A DNA stretch of 38,396 bases from Alphaproteobacteria bacterium. Lineage in GTDB: Bacteria > Pseudomonadota > Alphaproteobacteria > Rhizobiales > Xanthobacteraceae. The translations under genes were made by a program, and so were the position numbers. The notes under the pieces were generated by a model, which saw only the letters and a list, made by a program, of their open reading frames with translations, was not told the origin of the DNA and ran no database searches. The stretch lies in the NCBI GenBank assembly GCA_026400395.1, contig JAPLPD010000105.1, positions 1 to 38,396 on the forward strand, in the 5' to 3' direction. Below are positions 1 through 9,041 of this stretch, piece after piece (position 1 is the first letter of the stretch; every line of letters begins with the position of its first letter).

Positions 1-99
1 AACAACAAGATCCGCGTCATCCAGCGGCGCGCCTACGGTCTACGCGACCAGGAATATCTGCGGCTCAAGGTGCTCACATGCATGCTCCCAGCGCTCTGA
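1..99 (+). CDS. ISL3-family transposase, C-terminal fragment
   Basis: Frame 1 reads NNKIRVIQRRAYGLRDQEYL, then RLKVLTCMLPAL and a TGA at 97-99. This is the conserved C-terminal end of the DDE transposase of ISL3-family elements; the RRAYGLRDxEYLRLK stretch is characteristic. The DDE catalytic residues and N-terminal zinc-finger region would lie upstream of the window. The reading frame is open to the window edge, so nothing here shows whether the full transposase is intact. It runs antisense to the 3' end of the Crp/Fnr-type gene; the two overlap over 40-99. Confidence 0.85.
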   Translation, partial: NNKIRVIQRRAYGLRDQEYLRLKVLTCMLPAL

Positions 100-137
100 A
101 GTTGCTGAAAACACCCACTCGTTTTCCTGAAGACCCC
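1..137 (+). mobile_element. Right end of an ISL3-family insertion sequence (partial)
   Basis: The window opens inside an IS element. The plus strand carries the last 32 codons of an ISL3-type (IS204/IS1001/IS1096/IS1165 group) transposase, then about 37 non-coding bases ending in GAAGACCCC at 129-137. Read from outside inwards this end is GGGGTCTTC, which fits the GG(N)CTCTTC-like tips usual for ISL3-family inverted repeats. The adjoining host bases are AT-rich (aaataaaa, 138-145), as expected of the 8-bp target duplication this family makes. The left end lies outside the window, so neither inverted repeat nor duplication can be confirmed. The exact border (136 or 137) is inferred. Confidence 0.75.
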
Positions 138-918
138 AAATAAAAGGACGCCGGGGGCGCTGCTGCGGCGGCTCGCAGTTCGCCAGTTTGGTCAGGCCCT
201 CGCGATCGAGCAGTTCGAAACGCCGCTCCTTCCAACGCAGCGTCTTGGTCGCCTGGAGCCGCTGCAGGGTCTTGTTGGTGTGCACCAGCGACAAGCCGAG
301 CGTGTCCGCTACATGCTGCTGGGTGAACGGGAATATCATGCGGTTGCCCTTGGTCAGTCCAATCTCCTCCGCGCGCAGAAACATCGACAGCAGCAGGTAG
401 GCAAGCCGCTCCATGGCGGAGCGGCGGCCGACACTGAGCAACCCTTCGTCGAGGATCTGCTCCTCGCGCGCGGCAAGCCAGGTGATGTCGAAGGCGAGCG
501 TCGGATAGTCGGTGTAGAGGCTCCACAATTTCTCGCGCGGAAACACGCACAGCATCACGTCGGTCAACGCCTCGACGGAATGCTGCATCTCGTCGTTGAC
601 CGAACCTTGCAGGCCGAGGAAGTCGGCGGGGAGCGCGTAGTTCACGATCTGCCGCCGGCCGTCCTGCAGGGTCTTATAGCGAAACGCCCATCCGGAAAGG
701 ATGGTGTAAAGGTGCGCGCTGTTGGTCCCCTGCAGCAGGATGTTGGTGCCGGCTTCGACGTGAAGCTCGCCCGACTTGAACCTGGAAACGAAGTCGAGTT
801 CCTTGGCGTCGAATTCGCGCAGGCTTTCGACTCCCCGCAGCGGGCACTTTTCGCACGGCACCTTCCGCCCGGAGGAAATGGGCGCAGCCGAAACCGTGCC
901 GGCAGACGCAGCAGCCAT
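40..918 (-). CDS. Crp/Fnr-family transcriptional regulator with IS-derived C-terminal tail
   Basis: DNA-binding regulator with an N-terminal cyclic-nucleotide-type sensor barrel (about residues 45-150) and a C-terminal winged helix containing FPFTQQHVADTLGLS, the turn and recognition helix of Crp/Fnr proteins. Near the N-terminus is CEKCPLR, a CxxC motif common in rhizobial members; the full four-cysteine [4Fe-4S] set of FNR is not evident. I chose the ATG at 918 because AGGAGG lies five bases upstream (924-929); an ATG at 939 is also in frame but has no ribosome-binding site. The normal protein probably ends at RRPFI (codon 139-141). From there 32 further residues are encoded by the inverted repeat and antisense end of the neighbouring IS, down to TAG at 40-42. 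It lies 74 bases downstream of mmsB on the same strand. The target genes are unknown. Confidence 0.85.
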   Translation of the reverse strand: MAAASAGTVSAAPISSGRKVPCEKCPLRGVESLREFDAKELDFVSRFKSGELHVEAGTNILLQGTNSAHLYTILSGWAFRYKTLQDGRRQIVNYALPADFLGLQGSVNDEMQHSVEALTDVMLCVFPREKLWSLYTDYPTLAFDITWLAAREEQILDEGLLSVGRRSAMERLAYLLLSMFLRAEEIGLTKGNRMIFPFTQQHVADTLGLSLVHTNKTLQRLQATKTLRWKERRFELLDREGLTKLANCEPPQQRPRRPFIWGLQENEWVFSATSERWEHACEHLEPQIFLVA

Positions 919-992
919 CCAGCCCTCCTGTCGGAGCATTGGGGATTGGCCATTGCAACGCTGCGACCGGGAGAAAGTTCCCTAGCGGGACA

Positions 993-1880
993 TCAGATGC
1001 CGCGGATGTACCGGATCACGCCTGAGAAATCGCGCGCCCCCTCGCCTGCCTCGACGAAGCGGCCATAGACTTTCGCCGCGTCCGCGCCGAGCGGCGTGTC
1101 CGCTCCCGCGGCCTTGGCCGCGTCCTGTGCAAGCTTGAGGTCCTTCAGCATCATCGCCGCGGTAAAGCCCGCCTGGTAGTCGCGGTTGGCGGGCGATGCC
1201 GGCACCGGACCCGGCACCGGACAGTAGCTCGTCATCGACCAGCATTGTCCCGACGACTTCGAAGAGATGTCGAATAGCTTTTGCGCATCGAGGCCGAGTT
1301 TCTCGGCCAGCACGAACGCTTCGGACACCGCGATCATCGACACGCCGAGGATCATGTTGTTGCAAATCTTGGCGGCCTGCCCGTTGCCCGCGCCTCCGGC
1401 GTGAACAATGGTTTTGCCCATCGTCTCCAGGATCGGCTTGCCACGCGCGAATGCATCATCGGGGCCGCCGACCATAAACGTAAGCGTGCCGGCCTGCGCG
1501 CCGCCGGTGCCGCCCGACACCGGCGCATCCAGCATGGCCAGTCCCTTCGCCGCAGCGGCGGAAGCCACGGCGCGCGCGCTTTCCACGTCGATGGTCGAGG
1601 AATCGATCAGCAGAGTGCCGGCGGCCACCGCCGACAGCACGCCGCCGGCGCCGAGATAGACCTCGCGCACGTGCTGGCCGGCCGGCAGCATCGTGATGAC
1701 GATCTCGGCGCCGGTCGCGGCGGCCTTGGCGCTCGCCGCGGCCGTTCCGCCGGAGCCCGCCAGCGCATCGACCTGCACCTGGCTCATGTCGAAGCCTTGG
1801 ACCGAGTGTCCGGCCTTGAGCAGGTTCTGCGCCATCGGCAAACCCATGTTGCCGAGGCCGATGAATCCGATCCTTGCCAT
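993..1880 (-). CDS. mmsB: 3-hydroxyisobutyrate dehydrogenase
   Basis: NAD-dependent oxidation of 3-hydroxyisobutyrate to methylmalonate semialdehyde, a late step of valine breakdown, in the cytoplasm. The 295-residue protein has the family's usual length. The Rossmann dinucleotide motif is FIGLGNMG (residues 6-13), the substrate-binding signature DAPVSGG is at 118-124, and the catalytic lysine is K171 in GNGQAAKICNN. An all-helical C-terminal domain follows. GGAGG lies five bases before the ATG at 1880. It is the last enzyme of the valine cluster, 18 bases after the TctC gene. The upstream acyl-CoA dehydrogenase and CoA hydrolase genes make 3-hydroxyisobutyrate a more likely substrate than tartronate semialdehyde, which related enzymes use. 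Confidence 0.9.
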   Translation of the reverse strand: MARIGFIGLGNMGLPMAQNLLKAGHSVQGFDMSQVQVDALAGSGGTAAASAKAAATGAEIVITMLPAGQHVREVYLGAGGVLSAVAAGTLLIDSSTIDVESARAVASAAAAKGLAMLDAPVSGGTGGAQAGTLTFMVGGPDDAFARGKPILETMGKTIVHAGGAGNGQAAKICNNMILGVSMIAVSEAFVLAEKLGLDAQKLFDISSKSSGQCWSMTSYCPVPGPVPASPANRDYQAGFTAAMMLKDLKLAQDAAKAAGADTPLGADAAKVYGRFVEAGEGARDFSGVIRYIRGI

Positions 1881-1898
1881 GCGCGCCTCCGCCCTCGC

Positions 1899-2879
1899 CT
1901 ACTGCGGTTCGATCTTCGCCGCCTTGGCCAGGGCCTTGGCGATATCGACCTCCTTGGCGATCCGAGTGTCGAACGCCGCCGACTGCATGATCATCGGCTC
2001 GACGCCGATCTTGGCGATTTTTTCCTGCACCGCCGGCACCTTCAGCGCCTTGACGATCTCGGCGTGCATCCTGGCCACCACATCGGCGGGAGTCTTCTTC
2101 GGAACCATCGCGCCGACCCAGAAATCGAAATCGGAATCCCGTATTCCGCTTTCAGTCGTCGTCGGCACATCGGGCAGCGCCGACGCGCGCGTGAGGCTCG
2201 ACACCGCCAGCGCCACCAGCTTGCCGTCCTTCACAAATTGCAGCGCCGTCGAGATCGGGCAGAAATACATATCGACACGGCCGGCGACGACCTCGGTCAG
2301 CGCCTCGGGCGAGCCCTTGAACGGCACGAGCTGGCCTTCGAAGCCCGCCGCCAGACGAAACCGCTCCATCGTCAGATGCGGCGGCGTGCCAATACCAGCC
2401 GCGGCGTAGTTAATCTCGCCGGGCTTCGCTTTGGCCTTGTCGACCAGTTGCTTCAGCGTCGTCATGCCCTTGCTGGGCGCGACCACCAGCACCATCGGCA
2501 CGTTGCCGAGCGGCGTCAGGCCGGTGAAGTCCTTCACCGGATCGTAGGGAACGGTCGCCTGGATCGCCGGCACCGTCACGAAGCCATTGGAGTGAACCAG
2601 GATGGTGTAGCCGTCGGCTTCGGCGCGGGCGACCTGGGCTGAGCCGATGGTGGTGCCACCGCCCGGGCGGTTCTCGACGATGAAGGTCTGGCCGGTCTGC
2701 TGGCTGACTTGCTCGAACACGATGCGCGGAACCATGTCGGTCGCGCTGCCGGCGGCGAACGGCACCACGATGCGGACCTGCTTGGTCGGCCAGTCGGCCG
2801 CCTGCGCCGAGATCGGCCAGCCGGCGGATACCGCCACCAGCGATCCGATGCCGGTCTTGATGATGTCACGACGGTTCAT
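1899..2879 (-). CDS. TctC-type (tripartite tricarboxylate transporter) substrate-binding protein
   Basis: Periplasmic solute-binding protein of the TctC/Bug family; most members bind small carboxylates or their amides. The mature part begins WPTKQVRIVVPFAAGSATD and contains IVENRPGGG, both hallmarks. The ATG at 2879 is preceded by GGAG at the right spacing, giving 326 residues; more upstream in-frame starts lack a site. The signal region MNRRDIIKTG has a twin-arginine pattern (RRDIIK) followed by a hydrophobic stretch ending AQA, suggesting Tat export. No TctA or TctB membrane genes are nearby, so the protein is an orphan. Its place inside a valine-degradation cluster hints at a branched-chain or hydroxy-acid ligand, but the ligand cannot be read from the sequence. 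Confidence 0.9.
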   Translation of the reverse strand: MNRRDIIKTGIGSLVAVSAGWPISAQAADWPTKQVRIVVPFAAGSATDMVPRIVFEQVSQQTGQTFIVENRPGGGTTIGSAQVARAEADGYTILVHSNGFVTVPAIQATVPYDPVKDFTGLTPLGNVPMVLVVAPSKGMTTLKQLVDKAKAKPGEINYAAAGIGTPPHLTMERFRLAAGFEGQLVPFKGSPEALTEVVAGRVDMYFCPISTALQFVKDGKLVALAVSSLTRASALPDVPTTTESGIRDSDFDFWVGAMVPKKTPADVVARMHAEIVKALKVPAVQEKIAKIGVEPMIMQSAAFDTRIAKEVDIAKALAKAAKIEPQ

Positions 2880-2910
2880 TTCATTCTCCATTGCAAAGCT
2901 TGAATGAACT

Positions 2911-3459
2911 TCAATTCGGATGCTCGCGGGCCGACTGGATCGCCAAGCCAAGATAGGCGAACAGCAGCACGCCTTCCACGCCGACCACGGCCAGCCGCCC
3001 GCCGTAGACTTGCGGAAAAAACACTTCGACCGCCGCCATCGACACGCAAGCGGTCAACCAGACCACCGCGCCCCATGCCGCTGCGAGCCAAAGCCCAACC
3101 GCCGCGACCAGATCGATCACCGCGAAGAACACCGTCGCGGTCTGCCAGGGCGTCGGCTGGTATTCGAAACCATCGGCCGGGCCCGACACCCCCGATATGA
3201 CCGACCAGTGATAAAGCCCTTTGGCCATCGACAGCACGGCCATGACGCGCAGGAAGATCATCAGCCGCCCGGTCCAGCGCGGCTCGTGAACCTCCTGCTC
3301 GTCGGCATGCACCGGCTCAAGGTTGCGAATCGAGGTGGTCGGCGGCGCAATCGCGTTGGCGGCCTGGTGCAACGGGCTCACGGCCTGCGGCGCGCTCACC
3401 GGTTGTGGAGTGCTCGCTGGCTGCGCCGCTTTGGCGCCGATGGTCGGCTGCTCGCTCAT
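2911..3459 (-). CDS. Small four-helix integral membrane protein (DUF6163-like)
   Basis: A 182-residue protein with a disordered Pro/Ala/Gln-rich N-terminus (about 60 residues), then four predicted membrane helices, beginning after RWTGRLMIFLRVMAVLSMAKG. It resembles the alphaproteobacterial DUF6163 family as I remember it; no function is established. The start was placed at 3459 because its ATG overlaps the TGA of the upstream CoA hydrolase as ATGA (3456-3459), implying coupled translation. An earlier in-frame start lies inside that upstream gene. The last codons end 31 bases before the TctC start, so it sits within the valine cluster. There is no catalytic motif I can recognise. Confidence 0.75.
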   Translation of the reverse strand: MSEQPTIGAKAAQPASTPQPVSAPQAVSPLHQAANAIAPPTTSIRNLEPVHADEQEVHEPRWTGRLMIFLRVMAVLSMAKGLYHWSVISGVSGPADGFEYQPTPWQTATVFFAVIDLVAAVGLWLAAAWGAVVWLTACVSMAAVEVFFPQVYGGRLAVVGVEGVLLFAYLGLAIQSAREHPN

Positions 3460-4523
3460 CGTGCGCCCAGATTCGGCGCGGCCCATTCCACGCCGGCCGG
3501 CAGCGGGGCAAAGTGCCGCGCGACCTCGGCGTCGGAAACCTCGCCCAAGGTTTGCGGCCGCCAGCGCGGCGCGTTGTCCTTGTCGATGATCACCGCGCGT
3601 ACCCCTTCATAGAAGTCGTGGCCATGAATGACGCGCGACACTATGCGGAATTCGGTCTGCATGCACCCCTCGAATGACAACATGCCGCCGGCCCGCACCT
3701 GGGCAAGCGCCAATTTCAGCGACAAGGGCGATTTCGAGCGAATTGTCGCAGCCGTGGCCTTGGCGAACGCCGCGCCGGTTCCATCCTCGCCGTCGAGTGC
3801 CCGCAGGATGTCCTCGACCCGGTCGCCCTTGAACAGCCGGTCGATCGCACCGCGGTCGAGCTTGCCCGCGCCGCCGGCTTCCGCAAACGCAGCGAGCGTC
3901 GCATCGACCGGCACGGCGTTGCACAGCGCGTCGGCCAGATCGCCGAAGCGGGACGACGCCACACGGTGGGTGGCAATGGACGCGGCGACGCCGTCGGCGG
4001 CGTTGAGCCGCTCTCCGGTGAGCGCGCAGAACGTGCCGAGTTCGCCCGGCAACCGCGGCAGGAACCAGGTCGCGCCGACGTCGGGAAAGAAGCCGATCGA
4101 CACCTCGGGCATGGCGAACGAGAAACGGTCACCGGCCACCCGGTGCGTTCCGTGAACCGAGAGCCCCACGCCGCCGCCCATCACGATGCCGTCGATCAGC
4201 GACACATACGGCTTGGGATAGTGCTTGATCATGGTGTTGAGGACGTATTCCTCGCCATAGAACGAAAGCATCCCGGCGTGGCGGCCGGAGATGCCGGCGT
4301 CGTAGAGCGCGCGGATGTCGCCGCCGGCCGAGAACGCGCGGCCGCCCGCCGCCGTCAGCACGACGCGGGTGATTGAGGGATCGTCCCGCCATTCCTTCAA
4401 CTGGCGAGTGAACGCGCGCACCATGCCGAGCGTGACGGCGTTCAGCGCCTGCGGCCGGTTGAGCGTGACGAGCCCAGCGGTGCCGCGGCGATCGAACAGG
4501 ATTTCGGACGCGGCTTCCGTCAC
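3456..4523 (-). CDS. Enoyl-CoA hydratase/isomerase family protein, probable 3-hydroxyisobutyryl-CoA hydrolase
   Basis: Crotonase-fold enzyme of 355 residues. That length, together with the C-terminal ECH_2-type region, points to 3-hydroxyisobutyryl-CoA hydrolase, which releases free 3-hydroxyisobutyrate from its CoA thioester in valine catabolism, rather than to a roughly 260-residue hydratase. Visible motifs are GRAFSAGGDIRALYD (residues 61-75, first oxyanion-hole loop) and DGIVMGGGVGLSVHGTHRVA (111-130, second loop), followed by FAMPEVSIGFFPDVGATW, typical of the hydrolases. The start is a GTG at 4523 overlapping the TGA of the upstream gene as GTGA, so translation is probably coupled. The reading frame stays open far upstream, but that is antisense or frame-shadow sequence. 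It sits between a DUF1772 gene and a small membrane-protein gene, and the pathway neighbours support the assignment. Confidence 0.85.
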   Translation of the reverse strand: MTEAASEILFDRRGTAGLVTLNRPQALNAVTLGMVRAFTRQLKEWRDDPSITRVVLTAAGGRAFSAGGDIRALYDAGISGRHAGMLSFYGEEYVLNTMIKHYPKPYVSLIDGIVMGGGVGLSVHGTHRVAGDRFSFAMPEVSIGFFPDVGATWFLPRLPGELGTFCALTGERLNAADGVAASIATHRVASSRFGDLADALCNAVPVDATLAAFAEAGGAGKLDRGAIDRLFKGDRVEDILRALDGEDGTGAAFAKATAATIRSKSPLSLKLALAQVRAGGMLSFEGCMQTEFRIVSRVIHGHDFYEGVRAVIIDKDNAPRWRPQTLGEVSDAEVARHFAPLPAGVEWAAPNLGAR

Positions 4524-4951
4524 GCGGCGAGTGCCCAGAGAAAGACCGTTGTGGCGAGTACGCCGAGCAGGCTGCGGACCGCGTGCAGGTGGCCCCACCC
4601 GACGATCGCGGCCCGTGTCGCCGCACTGACTTGCTCCGGCTTGGTCGCGTGCAGCCGGTCGTTGGTTGGCTTGATCGCCAGCAAGGTGTAGGGCCAGTTC
4701 GCCAGGATGATCAGCGCGCCGGCGGCCCAGCGCCAGTCCTTGGTTTGCCAGGCCACAACGAAACCCAGCGCCGCCGAGACAACCGCCAGGCCGCCCTGCA
4801 TGGGCGCCGCGCGGTTGTAGCTCCGTTGCCATTCCAGCAGCAGCGATTTGTCGTCGAGCGCAAGCCGCGCCGGTTGCTCGGCGACGGTGATGAGCAACGC
4901 AGCGCCGGCAAACAAAGCCGAGAAAACCAGTGCGAGCAAACCGACAAGCAT
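4520..4951 (-). CDS. DUF1772 (anthrone-oxygenase-like) membrane protein
   Basis: A 143-residue protein with four predicted membrane helices: an N-terminal one (MLVGLLALVFSALFAGAALL), two in the middle around GLAVVSAALGFVVAW and AAGALIILANWPYTLLAI, and one at the C-terminus. The pattern IKPTNDRL followed by GWGHLHAVRSLLGVLA is typical of DUF1772, which includes fungal anthrone oxygenases; bacterial members are mostly uncharacterised. The ribosome-binding site (GGGGAAG) overlaps the end of the upstream acyl-CoA dehydrogenase gene, only three bases separate the two, and its stop overlaps the next start. It is therefore firmly inside the operon, though its role in valine breakdown is unknown. Confidence 0.8.
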   Translation of the reverse strand: MLVGLLALVFSALFAGAALLITVAEQPARLALDDKSLLLEWQRSYNRAAPMQGGLAVVSAALGFVVAWQTKDWRWAAGALIILANWPYTLLAIKPTNDRLHATKPEQVSAATRAAIVGWGHLHAVRSLLGVLATTVFLWALAA

Positions 4952-4954
4952 CGT

Positions 4955-6094
4955 TCACTTCCCCAATAAATCGCGGCTGACGATCAACCGCATGACCTCG
5001 TTGGTGCCTTCCAGGATCTGATGCACCCGCACGTCGCGCAGCACGCGCTCGATCGGATGATCGCGCAGATAGCCGTAGCCGCCGTGCAGTTGCAGACAGC
5101 CGTTGACCACCTCGAAGCCCGCGTCGGTCGCAAGGCGCTTGGCCATCGCCGCGAGCTGCGTGCCGCCGGGCTCGCGCGCGCCGACCGCGACCGCGGCGCG
5201 ACGCACCATCAGCCGCGAGGCTTCCAGTTCGGTCGCATAGTCGGCGACGCGAAACCGCAGCGCTTGGAACTCGGACAGGCGCGAGCCGAATTGCTTGCGC
5301 TCGCGCATGTATTCGATGGTTCGGTCGAGACAGAATTGCGCGCCGCCGATCGAGCAGGCCGCGATATTGAGGCGGCCGCCGTCGAGACCCGCCATGGCGA
5401 TCTTGAAGCCGTCGCCCTCCTGCCCGATCAGATTGCCGGCCGGCACCCGGCAGTTCTCGAAATTCACCATCGCGGTCGGCTGCGACTTCCAGCCGAGCTT
5501 CTTCTCCCGCGCGCCATAAGACAGACCCGGCGCACCCTTCTCGACCACGATGCAGGAAATGCCCTTCGGCCCCGCGCCGCCGGTGCGGACCATGCAGACA
5601 TAAATGTCGGAGACGCCGCCGCCGGAGATGAAAGCCTTGGAGCCGTTGAGCACGTAATGGTCGCCGTCGCGCGTGGCCCTGGTCTTGAGGCTTGCCGCAT
5701 CGGAGCCGGAATCCGGCTCGGTCAGGCAATAGCTGGAGAAATGCTCCATGGCGCAGAGCTTGGGCAGGAATTTTCGGCGCACGGCTTCGCTGCCGAATGT
5801 GTCGATCATCCAGGCCGCCATGTTGTGGATCGAAATGTAGGCAGCGGTCGAGGTGCAGCCCTGCGCCAGTTCCTCGAAAATGATGGTGGCGTCGAGGCGG
5901 CTTAACGCCGAGCCGCCAACGTCGTCCTTTACATAGATGCCGCCAAAACCCAGCGCCGCCGCCTCCCGCAACGCTTCCACCGGGAACGTCTCGTTTTCGT
6001 CCCACGCCTTGGCGTTCGGCGCCATGGCCTCGCGGGCGAACTGCCGCGCGGTCGCCTGGAAGGCCCGCTGGTCCTCGGTGAGTTGGAAATCCAT
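4955..6094 (-). CDS. Acyl-CoA dehydrogenase, probable isobutyryl-CoA dehydrogenase
   Basis: FAD-dependent dehydrogenation of a short branched acyl-CoA, most likely isobutyryl-CoA to methacrylyl-CoA (valine pathway), passing electrons to electron-transfer flavoprotein. The three acyl-CoA dehydrogenase domains are present: an N-terminal helical region, the middle beta region with [17 protein letters not shown] (FAD/substrate signature), and a C-terminal helical region ending [20 protein letters not shown]. The glutamate of LEGTNE, about residue 362, is the expected catalytic base. The 379-residue length is usual. I chose the ATG at 6094 over a TTG just before it. The hydrolase and mmsB downstream favour isobutyryl-CoA over other short chains. 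No methacrylyl-CoA hydratase is in the cluster, so that step must be encoded elsewhere. Confidence 0.88.
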   Translation of the reverse strand: MDFQLTEDQRAFQATARQFAREAMAPNAKAWDENETFPVEALREAAALGFGGIYVKDDVGGSALSRLDATIIFEELAQGCTSTAAYISIHNMAAWMIDTFGSEAVRRKFLPKLCAMEHFSSYCLTEPDSGSDAASLKTRATRDGDHYVLNGSKAFISGGGVSDIYVCMVRTGGAGPKGISCIVVEKGAPGLSYGAREKKLGWKSQPTAMVNFENCRVPAGNLIGQEGDGFKIAMAGLDGGRLNIAACSIGGAQFCLDRTIEYMRERKQFGSRLSEFQALRFRVADYATELEASRLMVRRAAVAVGAREPGGTQLAAMAKRLATDAGFEVVNGCLQLHGGYGYLRDHPIERVLRDVRVHQILEGTNEVMRLIVSRDLLGK

Positions 6095-6113
6095 CAACGT
6101 GTCCGCTCGCGAA

Positions 6114-7076
6114 CTATTTTTTCGGCAGGAATTCTTCGGTGTAGAGGGTCTTCATGTCGGGCTCACGGTCGAGCAGCTTCAACTCGACATAGGACCGCGC
6201 CAGCACGGCGAGCGCACGAGGGTTGAATTTTCCGTCGATCGAATAGGTGGCGATCACCTTGTCGTAGGTTTTATCGACCACATCGGGATGGACGCCCAGC
6301 ACCTGCTGAATGGTCGCGACGGTCTTTGCCTTGTTGGCCTGGGCGAACGCGATGGTTTCCAGCCACGCCGCCATGAAGTTTCGGACCGCCTGCGGCTTCT
6401 CCGCGATCACCTTGTCGGTGGCGAAAACCACCTGCATATGAAAGTCCTTCACCAGATCGCCGAAGCTCAACAACATGCGCTCGTCGCCGCGGCGCTCGTT
6501 TTCCAAGGTCGACGACATTTCCGTGGTGATGGCGTCGATCTCGCCGGTCTTGAGCAACGCGTGCGATGCCGCGATGTTGGAACTGGTCACGTACGTCACG
6601 TCGCTGTCGGCCCAGCCCTGCTGCTTCACCAGTTCGCGGGTGATCCAGACGGTCAGCGTGCCGGCGCCGGTGATGGCGATTTTCCTGCCCTTGAGATCGG
6701 CGATCGTCTTGATCGGGCCGCTCGCCCGCACAGCGATAACCATCTCAGTCGGAGCGCCGGACAACGGCGCGAGCGCCTTGATCGGCGCGCCTTTGACGAT
6801 CATCGCCATGTCGGTGCCGCCATCCAGCCCGATATCGATGGCGCCGGCGGTCATGCCCTGGATCAGGCGCGGGCCGCCGCCGAAGGCCGATGACTCGATG
6901 GTCAAGCCGTGCTTCTCGAAAATGCCGGCCTGCATGCCCACTTCGAGCAGCGTGTAGGTGAACGACGCCAGCGTCGATTTGCCGACCCGCAACGTCTCCA
7001 GCGCGAACGACGGTCCGCTCCAGCAGGCCAGCATTGCTACGATGACAATTCGGCAGGCCGTTCCGGCACGCGGCAT
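6114..7076 (-). CDS. ABC-type substrate-binding protein (NMT1/SsuA-like)
   Basis: Periplasmic binding protein of the NMT1/THI5/SsuA superfamily, 320 residues. A Sec-type signal peptide (about residues 1-25, ending PSFA) is followed by [19 protein letters not shown] and the family pattern of a ligand loop ([20 protein letters not shown]) and [16 protein letters not shown]. The ATG at 7076 has a strong GGAGG six bases upstream. No ATP-binding or permease genes are in the window, so this is an orphan. It appears to be the first gene of the minus-strand valine cluster, 16 bases before the acyl-CoA dehydrogenase. Members bind aromatic or aliphatic sulfonates, pyrimidines or nitrate-like ligands; the ligand here cannot be deduced. 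Confidence 0.85.
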   Translation of the reverse strand: MPRAGTACRIVIVAMLACWSGPSFALETLRVGKSTLASFTYTLLEVGMQAGIFEKHGLTIESSAFGGGPRLIQGMTAGAIDIGLDGGTDMAMIVKGAPIKALAPLSGAPTEMVIAVRASGPIKTIADLKGRKIAITGAGTLTVWITRELVKQQGWADSDVTYVTSSNIAASHALLKTGEIDAITTEMSSTLENERRGDERMLLSFGDLVKDFHMQVVFATDKVIAEKPQAVRNFMAAWLETIAFAQANKAKTVATIQQVLGVHPDVVDKTYDKVIATYSIDGKFNPRALAVLARSYVELKLLDREPDMKTLYTEEFLPKK

Positions 7077-7160
7077 GGCATTCCTCCCTTATAGAGCCGG
7101 GACCATAGCATCCCCGATGATGGCAGGGGACCGCTGGCAGCCGTGCGCCGGACACGGTAA

Positions 7161-8249
<1,089 letters not shown>

Positions 8250-8255
8250 CCGCCG

Positions 8256-9041
8256 ATGCTCTGGTGCCGCTTCGAAAAGGACGGGCGCGCCTCCTACGGT
8301 CTTGTCGAGGGTGAGACGGTTGTCGCGGTTGAGAGTGACCCGTTCTCGCAGCATCGCCGCACCGGAGGCAAATTTCCGCTCGCCAGTGTGAAGCTGCTGG
8401 TGCCGGTCATGCCGCCGACGTTCTACGCCATCGGCTCGAACTATCGCACCCACGTCATCGAGCGCTCGAAGGCCAAGGGCTTCAAGGAGCCGAAATTCTA
8501 CGACCGCCCCCGCGTCGGATATCGCGCCAACAGCGCGCTTATCGCCACCGGCGAGGATATCGTGAAGCCGAAGGATTCCGGGCCGCGCTTCGAATATGAA
8601 GGCGAACTGGTCGCGGTTATCGGCAAGCGGTGCCGCAACGTCTCGCCGGAGGAAGCCAGCGCCTGCATCTTCGGCTGGACCATCGGCAACGACGTCACCG
8701 AGCGCGACTGGCAGAAGAACGATCCGACCAACCTGCGCGGCAAGAACGCCGACACCTTCAAGCCGATGGGACCGTGGATCGCCACCGGCGTCGAGCCGCG
8801 CGACATGACCACCACCGTTCGGATCAACGGCGCGACCGTTCATCAATTCCCGACCGGCGACATGCTGTTCAACGCCGGCGAGGTGATCAGCGACATCTCG
8901 CGCACCAACACGCTGTCGCCCGGCGACGTGGTCTGGCTCGGCACCGACGAGCTGCCCCAGGCGATCAAGCCAGACGACACGATCGAGATCGAGATCAGCG
9001 GCATCGGCGTGCTGTGCAATCGCGTGGTGGCGGAGCCATGA
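8256..9041 (+). CDS. Fumarylacetoacetate hydrolase (FAH) family protein
   Basis: Metal-dependent enzyme of the FAH superfamily, whose members hydrolyse, decarboxylate or isomerise oxo-acids in aromatic-compound degradation. The 261-residue protein has the core FAH fold: FYAIGSNYRTHV near residue 56, the metal-binding FEYEGELVAVIGK (E115 and E117) and IGNDVTERDWQ (D146), and the closing PGDVVWLGTD. The position normally reading ALIGPG is ALIATG, a small departure in the substrate loop. It follows hemB by six bases and its stop overlaps the start of a TctC gene (ATGA, 9038-9041), so the two are probably translated together. That pairing suggests uptake and breakdown of a small carboxylate, but the substrate is unknown. 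Confidence 0.85.
   Translation: MLWCRFEKDGRASYGLVEGETVVAVESDPFSQHRRTGGKFPLASVKLLVPVMPPTFYAIGSNYRTHVIERSKAKGFKEPKFYDRPRVGYRANSALIATGEDIVKPKDSGPRFEYEGELVAVIGKRCRNVSPEEASACIFGWTIGNDVTERDWQKNDPTNLRGKNADTFKPMGPWIATGVEPRDMTTTVRINGATVHQFPTGDMLFNAGEVISDISRTNTLSPGDVVWLGTDELPQAIKPDDTIEIEISGIGVLCNRVVAEP

Noticed and set aside
4524-6005. Upstream extension of the CoA hydrolase frame over the dehydrogenase and DUF1772 genes
   Set aside because: It runs out of frame through two real genes. The GTG at 4523 with a GTGA overlap gives a normal family length.
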